DNA from: Stenogyne calaminthoides
Taxonomy: Eukaryota; Streptophyta; Magnoliopsida; Lamiales; Lamiaceae
DNA length: 64,000 bases
Assembly (NCBI GenBank): GCA_037126765.1
Contig: JBBCBC010000026.1
Coordinates: 8,172,418 to 8,236,417 of the forward strand
Direction of reading: 5' to 3'
Shown here: positions 43,274 to 52,672 of the stretch, in pieces
Layout of the letters: each line of letters begins with the position of its first letter
Position numbering within the stretch: the stretch's first letter is position 1
Translations under genes and position numbers: made by a program
Notes under the pieces: generated by a model
What the model saw: the letters and a program-made list of their open reading frames with translations, nothing else
Databases searched by the model: none
What the model was told of the DNA's origin: nothing

Positions 43274-45091
43274 ATGAAACTCGCCATAACCACCAGTTCT
43301 CGCTGCTTCACCACCGTGAAGACCGGAAAACCCTACCCGTTCACCAACAATCGGATACCTCATGATCCGATCAGAGAGCTTCACGCACTCCGCATCAGAA
43401 CGTACCAGCATCGAAACCCGAAAGTCATGTCACAAGTTATAAAATCATATGCTCTGTCTCAATCAAAAATCCACAAAGCCCGTTTGGCTTTCGTCGAAAT
43501 CGAGAATCCCACATTGCCAATTTGGAATCACATGATTCGTGGGTTGTCTGTAAGTGATAGTCCTGTTAATGCCCTCTACATGTTTGATGAAATGCGTGAC
43601 CGAGGATTGCGTGGTGATAATCTCACTGCTATATATTTATGCAAAGCTTGTGCTAGAATTCCGGACTTTTTATATGGTAAATTAGTTCATGCTCATAATT
43701 TGAAGCTTGGGTTCGGGTCATATCTGTATGTATGTAATGCTTTGATTCATATGTATGGTTTCTGCGGTGAATTGTGTTTTGCACGAAGGGTGTTTGACGA
43801 AATGCCTGAAAGGGATTTGGTTTCTTGGAATTCTTTGTTTTGTGCGTATAGTCAATGTGCAAAGTATGCAGAGGTTTTGAGTCTTTTTGATGCGATGATG
43901 GTGGAAAATGTGAAGGCCGATGCTGTGACAATGGTGAAAGTTGTTTTAGCTTGTAATTATTTAGGTGAATGGAGCCTTTTTTATTCCGCGGTGGAGTATA
44001 TAAAGAACAATTGTATTGAAATTGATGTGTACTTGGGCACTTCATTGATCGATGTATATGGGAAGCGCGGCCTTGTTACCTTAGCACGGGATGTTTTTGA
44101 TAGGATGATTGAGAGAAGCGTCGTTACTTGGAATGTGATGATTATTGCAACTGCAAAATCTGGAGATATAGTTGCAGCACGGAGACTGTTTGATGATATG
44201 CCCAAGAGAGATGTCATATCATGGACATCTATGATCACGGGGTATGCTCAGACGAACCAACACAATGATGCAATCAGGCTCTTCGACGAGATGATGGTAG
44301 CAAAGGTAATGCCTGATCATATAACAGTATCCACGATACTCTCTTCTTGTGCACACTTAGGAAGGCTGGACATAGGCAAGGTAGTTCATGATTATGTAAC
44401 CAATAGGAATGTAGAATCAGATATTTATGTCAAGAATTCTCTGGTGGACATGTATTGCAAATGTGGATCTGTTAAAGATGCATTAAAAGTGTTTGATGAA
44501 ATGACGGAGAAGGACTCTGTTTCATGGACCTCAATCATCTCTGGTCTTGCCTGGAATGGTGATTCTGATCGAGCCCTTGAGCTCTTCTCGAGAATGTTAA
44601 GAGAAGGTACAAGGCCGATCCATGGAACTTTTGTTGGGGTGTTGCTTGCTTGCGTTCATTCTGGTTTGGTGGATAAAGGATTGGGATTTTTTCAAAGTAT
44701 GCAAAATGATTACGGGTTGGTGCCCGAAATGAGGCATTACGGGTGCGTGGTGGATCTTTTATGTCGTTCGGGTGACCTTATTAGGGCATATGAGTTTATG
44801 AAGAACATGCCTGTATTTCCAGATGTTGTAGTGTGGAGAATACTTCTCAGTGCTTGTCATCTTCATGGTGATCTGGTTTTAGCAAAAATTGCTTCAGACA
44901 AGCTTCTTGAACTGGATCCAAGTAATGGGGGAAACTATGTACTCTCATCCAACTCGTATGCAAGTGCAGAGAGATGGGAGGATGCTGTAAAAGTGAGAGA
45001 ATCAATGGGTAAAAGTGATGTCTTGAAGCCATTAGGTTGGAGCTCTATAGAAACTTATAATGATATATCGAGACTTCCCAAAAGTATATGA
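43274..45091 (+). CDS. Pentatricopeptide repeat protein, PLS class, intronless
   Basis: One open frame of 605 aa. The N-terminus MKLAITTSSRCFTTVKTGK is rich in Ser/Thr/Arg and lacks acidic residues, as in organelle transit peptides, so mitochondrial or plastid import is likely. Tandem PPR motifs cover about residues 75-520 and show PLS-type periodicity (LPIWNHMIRGLSVS, LYVCNALIHMYGFCGELCFA, DLVSWNSLFCAYSQC, SVVTWNVMIIATAKSGDI, DVISWTSMITGYAQ, SVSWTSIISGLAWNG). An E-type C-terminus follows (VVVWRILLSACHLHGDLVLA, NYVLSSNSYASAERWEDAVKVR) and ends shortly after GWSSIE, with no DYW domain. Such proteins bind organelle RNA sequence-specifically, often for editing with a DYW partner; the target is unknown. 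Lack of introns is normal for the family. A broken duplicate lies 6.3 kb upstream. Confidence 0.96.
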   Translation: MKLAITTSSRCFTTVKTGKPYPFTNNRIPHDPIRELHALRIRTYQHRNPKVMSQVIKSYALSQSKIHKARLAFVEIENPTLPIWNHMIRGLSVSDSPVNALYMFDEMRDRGLRGDNLTAIYLCKACARIPDFLYGKLVHAHNLKLGFGSYLYVCNALIHMYGFCGELCFARRVFDEMPERDLVSWNSLFCAYSQCAKYAEVLSLFDAMMVENVKADAVTMVKVVLACNYLGEWSLFYSAVEYIKNNCIEIDVYLGTSLIDVYGKRGLVTLARDVFDRMIERSVVTWNVMIIATAKSGDIVAARRLFDDMPKRDVISWTSMITGYAQTNQHNDAIRLFDEMMVAKVMPDHITVSTILSSCAHLGRLDIGKVVHDYVTNRNVESDIYVKNSLVDMYCKCGSVKDALKVFDEMTEKDSVSWTSIISGLAWNGDSDRALELFSRMLREGTRPIHGTFVGVLLACVHSGLVDKGLGFFQSMQNDYGLVPEMRHYGCVVDLLCRSGDLIRAYEFMKNMPVFPDVVVWRILLSACHLHGDLVLAKIASDKLLELDPSNGGNYVLSSNSYASAERWEDAVKVRESMGKSDVLKPLGWSSIETYNDISRLPKSI

Positions 45092-45289
45092 TAATTTATT
45101 CACATTATATTATTGATTGATTCTTATGTACACGTTATACTCCATCACACACATCACACAGTAAAGTGCACTGGAGTACTTCTTAATGGATGTTTGATGA
45201 ATGGTGGCAAAGAGTGACAAAGTTTGAATAAGAAGTGATCATGTGTAGAGGCTGAGGCATGAATATATGCCCATAGGCTGTGAATTAGG
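45092..45289. other. 3' flank of the PPR gene
   Basis: AT-rich, probably includes the PPR 3' UTR. No other feature. Confidence 0.4.
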
Positions 45290-45505
45290 AATGAGTAGTG
45301 TCAAATTGGAGAGCTCGACTCGATTGAAAAACTCAAAGCTCGAAACTCAATTCAATCTCATTGAGCTCGAACTCAACACAATGGAAACTTGAAATAGTCA
45401 AACTCGACCCAGCTCAATCATAAAATAGTAAAATTATTTGGGCTTGATTAGGCTCACGAGTCTAACGAGCCTAGTCATACTGAGTTAGAATAGCTCGAGC
45501 TCAAG
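45290..45505. repeat. hAT-like MITE fragment (ctcgactcg / gctcgagctc repeats)
   Basis: Runs such as gagctcgactcga, ttgagctcgaactcaac and ttaggctcacgag match the element at 58163-58541 in content and order. Exact ends were not found. Confidence 0.5.
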
Positions 45506-45727
45506 TCAATTTCCAAAAAAATTATAGTCACATCACATCAAATATATTCCAAATATTTGCGACAATAAAAGATTTTTCATTCTACAACAATTTATATCAG
45601 TGTCATAAATAATTTCATACCTATACATGATAAACTAATAACTCTAGCCAAAAAAATCGTCACACAAGGATCAGTTTCTTCAAGACTCCACTAACACCAT
45701 CTGAATCAACAAATTACAGGAAAAAGT

Positions 45728-46204
45728 TCAACTAGCGAGTTTGAAAGCATCAATGAAGAGACCATAAGTGAAACCCATCTTGAAATTGTTCAGAAGAGCA
45801 AGAGGAAATGTGACCTTTGGTCTACTATAATAGAACCTCGTCACATACTCCGTGATTAGAACACACAGCACTGCAGCAATAACATCATTGACACCTAAAG
45901 CTCCGAATGAGAGAGAGATTGTTTGAGCAACATAGAAACCACCCAACAAGGAGATACCACCAAATAGTGCCCTTCTCGACGGGCTTCTGAAATAATTCTG
46001 TGATACCTCTGGTATAATCCATATAATGTCAATTAATCGTCGTCTTGGTCCTTCACTCTCCTGCATGGCTCGGACTCCAAAGGATCTTGATGAGGACCCT
46101 GAAGTAAAATTACCCAACCGCCCACGAGAATTGCTAGTTTTGGCAACCATACTGTATCTAAGAAGGCAAACAGAAGTAAAAGCCATAGAATTCGACATTT
46201 GCAA
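45728..46204 (-). CDS. Ycf20-like protein, plastid-targeted
   Basis: It is 158 aa on the minus strand. The C-terminal approximately 105 residues match the nuclear Ycf20 family (SPSRRALFGGISLLGGF, then VNDVIAAVLCVLITEYVTRF, SRPKVTFPLALLNNFKMG, ending FIDAFKLAS). The N-terminus (MSNSMAFTSVCLLRYSMVAK, Ser-rich) looks like a chloroplast transit peptide. Two hydrophobic segments (about residues 80-105 and 107-127) suggest a membrane location. Ycf20 is plastid-encoded in algae and cyanobacterial in origin. Arabidopsis nuclear relatives affect non-photochemical quenching; the biochemical role is unknown. The first ATG (46204) is given; a second at 46189 (MAFTS...) fits equally well. The coding part has no intron. 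Confidence 0.94.
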   Translation of the reverse strand: MQMSNSMAFTSVCLLRYSMVAKTSNSRGRLGNFTSGSSSRSFGVRAMQESEGPRRRLIDIIWIIPEVSQNYFRSPSRRALFGGISLLGGFYVAQTISLSFGALGVNDVIAAVLCVLITEYVTRFYYSRPKVTFPLALLNNFKMGFTYGLFIDAFKLAS

Positions 46205-46990
46205 CCTCTAACGGGTGTATAACTGTAGAGGTCCTGAGAGACAAACCAATTATATTAGTAACATTCAACGCACCAATAGCCTTCCATCAAGAACAAGGGA
46301 ACATAAACTCCATTACTATATTTTAATTCTATTTTAAGAATTTTTATGTTTTTAAGGGTCAAAAATCACAAAATGATCATCCCGTTTTGCCATTTCACAT
46401 TAATCTATTGTAGCTGAATGTCTTCAGAAATTTAGTTGAATAATAGGCATATATATTTCACATCAACATTTCTAAATGAGTGATTTGTTGACCTCCAAAA
46501 ACCCAAACATTGCCTAAATCTACCAAAATCACTTCAATCATCCACTCTTAATCAAATCACGTTAAAAGAAAACAAGTTTGTGCAAGTACCTGATTAGTTT
46601 GTTCTCAAAATTAGTTCAATGTCATTTAACAAAGAGTGGTTTTGTTCCCCTTCTGTTATATAATTTTGCTTCGCATTACTCCTCACAAACACCACCAGGC
46701 CGCAAAACAGCATCAAATTCAAACTACCGAAATCTAAATGCGTGGAAGCATGAAATCGTCTCGAATAGTTACATAAAATGAAGTACACAAATTAAGTGAA
46801 ATTCAAACCGTCCATAAAACTTTTCACAAATCAATAATAAGCTAAAGAGATAAAAAAAAATTGGGTAGATACCTTATGATGGTACATTCATGCGGAGTTG
46901 ATTGAAATCTTCATGACTCGTCAAATTTTGTAGTTCAGTGAGAAGATGAAAGGGAGATATTTGTGACTCTCGTGAAAAAACTGTTACGGC
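46205..46990 (-). promoter_or_regulatory. Likely spliced 5' UTR and promoter of the Ycf20-like gene
   Basis: Read on the minus strand there are good donor contexts at 46873/46872 (ataag/gtatct) and 46590/46589 (atcag/gtactt), and a possible acceptor at 46223 (ctctacag). This suggests one or two introns in the 5' leader, possibly alternative. The first exon would lie near 46880-46990. Inferred only from splice consensus. Confidence 0.4.
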
Positions 46991-49154
46991 ATCGTATGAG
47001 GACGACACTGATCGCCGTGGGCCTTAGATGGCTGTATTTTTGGGCTTAAGGCCCAAAATATAAAAAGTCAGGAGGAAGAATTATGGGAAATAAAAGCCCA
47101 AATACATGTCCTGGAAAGTCAACTAGTAACTAAACCCGTACTATGTACGATTATAATTGCACAAGTAATTTGTATCAAGTTTTTATAAATATTCATATCA
47201 AAGTGTTTTTTTTTATTCTATTTGATGATATGTTTTTTATAGAGATAATATTAATCTCTCAGAAAATTTAAAAATTAATATAAATGAAAACATTTGTTGT
47301 TGAAAAATTCAAATAAAAGTTTAGGTTTATAGACAAGTGAGATAAGATAAATAAATTTGTATTCAACTAATTTTTCTCAATCTTAACTTTGATAATTTTT
47401 TTCTTTGAATTAGACAAATTTTTCTTTGAGTTGGTGACTCTTAGGTCCAAAGCCTATATCAAACTTACTAAGAATTTATTACTTTTAGATTCAAAAACAT
47501 CCTTCACCCCACTCTTAGATACATCTTGCTTTTAAAATTAGTAGCAGGTCCAAACAACCGTGTCCATTACCCATTATACCCTAACTCAATTCTGATGCAC
47601 AATTGAATAAATTAAAACTAAAAATCCCACTCTCTCATCTCCCCTTTTCTCTCTCTCAAGCTTTCAACCGAAATTGGAGAAAACCTCTGCAATATTTCCG
47701 GCGTCCTCCCCACGTCGCCGCTGCCTCCATCTGCAACACGTCACCGCGAACCCCCTCTACCATAAGTCGCTCCAGCTTTAACTTTTTTCTTTGTCTCATT
47801 TGATTCATGTATTTTATTTGGGGCTTTATGAAAATATTGATGTAACTTAATAAATTAATGAGAAAAAATCAAAGAAAACCAGTGAGTTCTGAGATTTGTG
47901 TTCTCTCCTTGCGAGGAAGAAGGCGACGCCAATTTTGAATTTGTGTTTTCTCTCCCTCTCCTTCCAAGGCACCGACGAGTTCTGAGATCTGCAAATCAGT
48001 GAGTTCAAATCGAGTTCTGAGATCTGCAACTCAGTGAGTTGAATTCAGTGAGTCAACCGAGTCGCCTATTTTTTGCAGATGAGTCAACTGAGATGGTGGT
48101 GGAGGCCACTTGTCAACTTTTGCTGTTGTATTTCATTTGTTGAGTACATTTGATTCATTTGGGTTTCTTTGAATTTTTGGGTTCATCTAATTTTGAATTT
48201 CTGGGTTCATCTAATTCATGAGGATGAAGATGGCTTGGTGCTGGTTCATTTGAAATATTTAATTTGATCTAATTTTTGATGCAGCTTAAAATGCGGTTCG
48301 ACATGGGATGTCATGTGTTACATCAAAAATTTGTGCATTGTGCATTTGTTGAAGTTTGTCATGGTGGCAGCATTTTTCTACTTTGGTCAGTATTCCATCG
48401 GTTCCAAAATCAATTGCTCATAAAGAATTTTGGGGTTTCTTTGGATGGTGAATTTTTCAAGTGAATTGAAGATGAAAATGCATATGTTCATCAATGCATG
48501 TTTTTCGTGCATATGTTCATCAATGTGATGAATATGTGTATGTCGTAATAAAGACAACATATGTAAATATTGAGATTTTCTGTAATTTCTGTAATTTTTG
48601 GAATTTTAAATATATATATTGGATCTTCTCAAATTATTCTGTAATTTTTAATTGATGTTCTCAAATTTTCTGTAACTTTTGGTGGGTCTTCTCAATTTTT
48701 TTGTAATATTTCTTACATGAATATGTAAATTTTGAGTTTTTTTGGATGAACTTGTTCATGTTTGCGATGAACCTGTTTATATCGAAAGGGTTCATGTCGA
48801 AAGGATGAAAATTTGTAATTTTTTTATTTTTGATATAAAAATTTTAGATTTTAATTTTTTTTTATTGAAATTTTGTGAATGTGTAATATTTTAAAATTAT
48901 ATTTAACATGAATTTTGTGTTTTTTCACCATAATAATTTTGAAGCACATTTTTTAAAATGAGTGGGTAAAAGATGAAAATAGAAAAATATAGAAATTGAG
49001 AAAGGAAGACAAAAAGAACACTGAAACGGTTGAGAGGAGAGTGAGAAAAGGAAGAGAGAGAAGAAAAAAGAGAAGGAAGAGAGAGAAGAAAAAAAGGATA
49101 GAATAATGAGTAAGGGTATTCATATATTTTTCTATTCTATTTTGTATCTTTGAG
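46991..49154. other. Intergenic DNA, no supported gene
   Basis: A GC-richer leader-like stretch (47625-47790, ctctctctcaagctttc then ccccacgtcgccgctgcc) looks like a decayed gene start, but no frame continues and no domain is recognisable. A short direct repeat gagttctgagatctgcaa lies at about 47973-48030. The T-rich part beyond 48120 has no coding content. Confidence 0.45.
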
Positions 49155-49238
49155 TAATATAAAAAAAAGGTTGAAGCTAAGAGTAAGTTGGAAGAGTAAT
49201 TTAAAAAAAAGGTTGAAGCTAAGAGTAAGTTGGAAGTG
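49155..49238. repeat. 42-bp tandem duplication
   Basis: aaaaaaaaggttgaagctaa followed by gagtaagttggaag occurs twice with a period of 42 bp, nearly identical. Confidence 0.85.
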
Positions 49239-49628
49239 AGGTTTGGAGTGGAGGGTGAGCCACTCACTTACTAATAGATACATACCCTTTTTTTTTTACA
49301 TTACTTCCATAAAACCTTTTAAGAGACATATCTACCTTTATAAATTAACCCAATTTTCAGACGTCAAATCAGTTTCTTTTCACAAACTTGCTCCATCACC
49401 CCCAAAAACCATTTCCACCGCTCATTCATTTCTGCCGATTTTTTTACAGTTCTTTCTTCAAATTTTTTACCCAAAAAGCATTTCCTCCACTCATTTATTT
49501 CTCACCAAAAACTTCTCAGTTCTCACTTCATATTTTTTACCTATGAATTGATTAATAGATGTTTAAGTCCTCTACTTTTTTTCTATCTAGTTGGATTTAA
49601 TGGGACATAATTATTGAATGAATATTTA

Positions 49629-49798
49629 TTTTTTTGATAACTCGATATCCGGTTCAAGTACCGACAAATACGAGGACCATAACCCACAATTGACACATTT
49701 TAAGAATTTATCACACCTTAAAGGGTTCAAACCTAAAATTTAAAGAGAAACACACTCCTAAGTCTCAAGTCTACAGCACTAGGCAAACCCTTGGGGGT
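49629..49798 (-). mobile_element. tRNA-derived SINE (family S1) with 18-bp target-site duplication
   Basis: On the minus strand there is aagggtttgcctagtgctg (A-box-like) and a B-box-like ggtttgaaccc, ending ggatatcgagttatc plus an A-rich tail. The 18-bp duplication ttattgaatgaatattta is perfect (49611-49628 and 49799-49816). Confidence 0.9.
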
Positions 49799-49816
49799 TT
49801 ATTGAATGAATATTTA

Positions 49817-50094
49817 TAACTCAAATATGGAGAAGACCTTTTTTGTTTGAGATCGAATCCATCTTTGGACCATATTTTGGTATGAAATTTGATTTGGGGT
49901 TTGCCTTCTTAGAGTAAGAAAATGAAGTGAGCCATTAAAAACTGAACAAACTTAATTTGACTTGAAAAGTATTATTCACTTTCTAATCATAATTTTGAAG
50001 TGCTCTGTGGATCTGAAAGAGTGCTCTGTGTATTTTCGAAATTAATTGAAAAAGAATCTGGTTCAGCTCATTAGTTTATTCAATCTCGTTTGAT
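49817..50094. other. Intergenic DNA, nothing recognised
   Basis: AT-rich; no open frame or repeat signature. Confidence 0.4.
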
Positions 50095-50335
50095 CTTGTT
50101 CAACCTGATCTGATCTCGATGAGTCACATCTCCTCCTCTTCTGATCAGCAACCTCCTCTTATGATTTTTCGGTCAATTTTATCTGATCAGCTGAACTACT
50201 CTTCTGGTCTGATCAGATGATTACTCATCTTCTGATCAGCTTGTCTACTCTTCTGGTCATCTGATCAGTAGACTATCTTCTTCTGATCAGCTTGCTTAGC
50301 TTTTTTTCTCTTCTGATTTTGCTCAGCTCATTAGT
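50095..50335 (+). repeat. Degenerate repeat rich in tctgatcagct
   Basis: Around ten copies of ctgatcag/ctgatc in contexts such as actcttctggtc(a/t)gatcag occur at irregular 15-40 bp spacing. The palindromic TGATCA core recurs. No coding potential. Confidence 0.7.
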
Positions 50336-50562
50336 TAACTCGGAACACATCCTACTCATCTGATGTTGTATTATTATATTATATTGAAAAGAGTAATAAA
50401 GTGTGATGTATTGGAAAGAGTAGTAATAGATTTTATAGGTATTTGTAGGTGTGGATTGAATGTGGAATTTGAAAACCAAACTCTAAATCTCAAACTCGTA
50501 TGAGATGGAAAGCGCAAATTCCTAAGTTTATCCGTGTGAATCTCAAAACAAAGACACTCTAA

Positions 50563-50918
50563 GGGTATATTTGTTTCGCGACTATCACGGCCGGATTTTG
50601 AATTTTACAATCTACAATTCCTATTTGTTTTGAAATTTAAAGTAAAGATTTTGAAATCCTACTAAATCTACTCTACTTCACCACCTACTACTACTCTACT
50701 TTTTATTTTCTCAATACACTCACATCATCTAATTTTTTATTCTCTCAATACACTCAAAATAATATAATAATATCACATCAATTAACTTTTTCACCATCTC
50801 ACCCTATAAAATCCTATAACAAACATACATTTTAACTATTCATCAAAGATTTTGTAATCCTAGAACTTCAAAGTTCGGGATTTTCCACACTCACGATAAT
50901 CCCAAAACAAACATAAAG
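50563..50918. repeat. MITE with gggtatatttgtttcg-type ends
   Basis: The left end gggtatatttgtttcgcga and the right end (complement of tatgtttgttttgggatta) are imperfect terminal inverted repeats. Sub-terminal regions also pair (gattttgaaatcct / aggattacaaaatc). Similar to 59541-59847. Confidence 0.6.
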
Positions 50919-52024
50919 GATTTGAGTAAGAGTCGGTCCTAGGGCAGCGCCATCTGTGGCACCGCAAAACGCCCCTATCCGGCAAGGGGCCCCCTTTTTA
51001 AGTTTTCAGTTTCTAATTTTATGAAAATTTCAAATAGAGTACCCACAATATTCACGTATTGAACATATACATAATCAAAATTAAAGAATTTGAGTTAAAG
51101 TCGGCCCTGGGGCGGCATATGTTGGTGCAGCAACAAGTGCTCCATGTGGGCATACTCTCCAAGCAGAGCGCTATCTGTGCCGCCAATGGCTGATGCAGAT
51201 GGATCTCTGGTTGGACTCTAGAGCTTTGGACTGAGGAGGCCCCGTCTTCGAGTAGCAAACACTTCATTTTTTGTCCTAATGCAGATTTCATCTTTTAATG
51301 TCTAATTACTTCTCCATTTCTTTTAAACTTTCTCCTTCTTAATTATTTTTTTAATTTTCTATATTTAATTGTATAGGTACTTTCAAGAAAAAAAAAATTA
51401 ATCGTATAATTAGTCCATTTCAATTTTTCTAAATATACAATTATATATTTCATAGTTTTAATTGACCAGTTCGAAAATAGTCATATATCTACTTTGTTAT
51501 TTTTCTTTTTAATTTATTTGATTAATTAATGAAATTGTTTTCTTATGAATTCTTTTAATTGTACGACTAAAGATTTAATTTTCGTTTGTTTTGCTCCAGG
51601 GCCTTCATATCATTAGACCGACCTTGATTTGACTTCTTTCTTGAAACGACCCATTAACTTTCAGAATTTATTTATTTATTTTTGGAACCCCTTTATCGTT
51701 CAGAATAAATCTCATATATATTTTCCTGTAAAATTGCTTTATTTCCAAATAATTTAAACTGTAAAGGTTATCCTAAAATTTAAAAATAAATTAATTCTAA
51801 AAAATTATATATACACTTTTTATATTCCTACTACATTAGTTATCTTGGGCAAAATTATCTTTATTTTATCAACAGTTCCCAATCCCAAAACTAGCAAGTT
51901 TCTTCCATAAATTAGTTGATGTCTACTCAATCCCCAAAGAGTTGATGCATGTTAAAAGTCTTCCTGAGACCTAAAAATAAGTATAAATGCACCAACATCG
52001 TTCAACAGACATTGAATACAAATA
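50919..52024. other. Intergenic DNA with decayed element ends
   Basis: Related strings gagtcggtcctagggc (about 50938), aagtcggccctggggc (about 51098) and the complement of ggtcggtctaatgat (about 51613) look like terminal motifs of a diverged DNA element. A minus-strand frame at 51052-51291 (79 aa) matches nothing I know. Confidence 0.4.
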
Positions 52025-52261
52025 CTACCTCCGTCCCAAAAAAACGTGCACACCTACTTTATTATCAAATTTTTATGAACGAGTTGTTTATTAGTATTTC
52101 AAATGATAAAGTAATTTTTAAAAAGGAGTATTAGAGATCTACCTCTCATCTATTGCATGCATCTTTAAAAATTATTTTATCATTTCAAATACTAATAAAA
52201 AATCCGCTCGCAAAAACACGTAAAAACAATAAACGTGCACGTTTCTTTGAGACTGAGGGAG
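52025..52261. mobile_element. Stowaway MITE 2
   Basis: It starts CTACCTCCGTCCC, ends GACTGAGGGAG, and is flanked by TA (52023-52024 and 52262-52263). 237 bp. Confidence 0.93.
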
Positions 52262-52672
52262 TATATGATTGAAACTATGAAATTATAAATCCAGGTATTG
52301 TCCAAAAGAGGCTGGAGACAAGATTATCCGCAGCTGTAATAAGAAAACAGTCGTTGCAGCTCTTCACAAGAGTTATGAGCACATTCATTGCTTAATTTCT
52401 CGAGCTCAAATATCATTAAATGTTAATTTCTCAAGCGTAAGGCCAAACATATAGATGGATCAGGAGCAATATACATAAGCAAATCCAGAAAATAGCGTCA
52501 CGAGTCAAATGAAAAAAAGATTAAACCGTAATAGAGTGAATCAACGTATCATAAACATCAAGTCTAATATAGACTATCAAAACTGAACCTTCCAGCTGCT
52601 TGGATAAACTCCCACTTGAAAACATATCACTTTATCCAATGTAGAAACGGGTAAAAAGTAGTTATTACTTAC
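52262..52672 (-). other. 3' flank / 3' UTR side of NUA
   Basis: No coding sequence; the part next to 52672 is presumably the NUA 3' UTR. Confidence 0.4.

Noticed and set aside
47603..47803. 66-aa frame with a leader-like GC-rich stretch
   Set aside because: No domain, no continuation after possible splicing, no partner exon. Perhaps a decayed gene start but unsupported.
51052..51291. 79-aa minus-strand frame in a GC-richer patch
   Set aside because: Cys-rich but unlike any family I know, surrounded by decayed transposon ends. No start or splice support.
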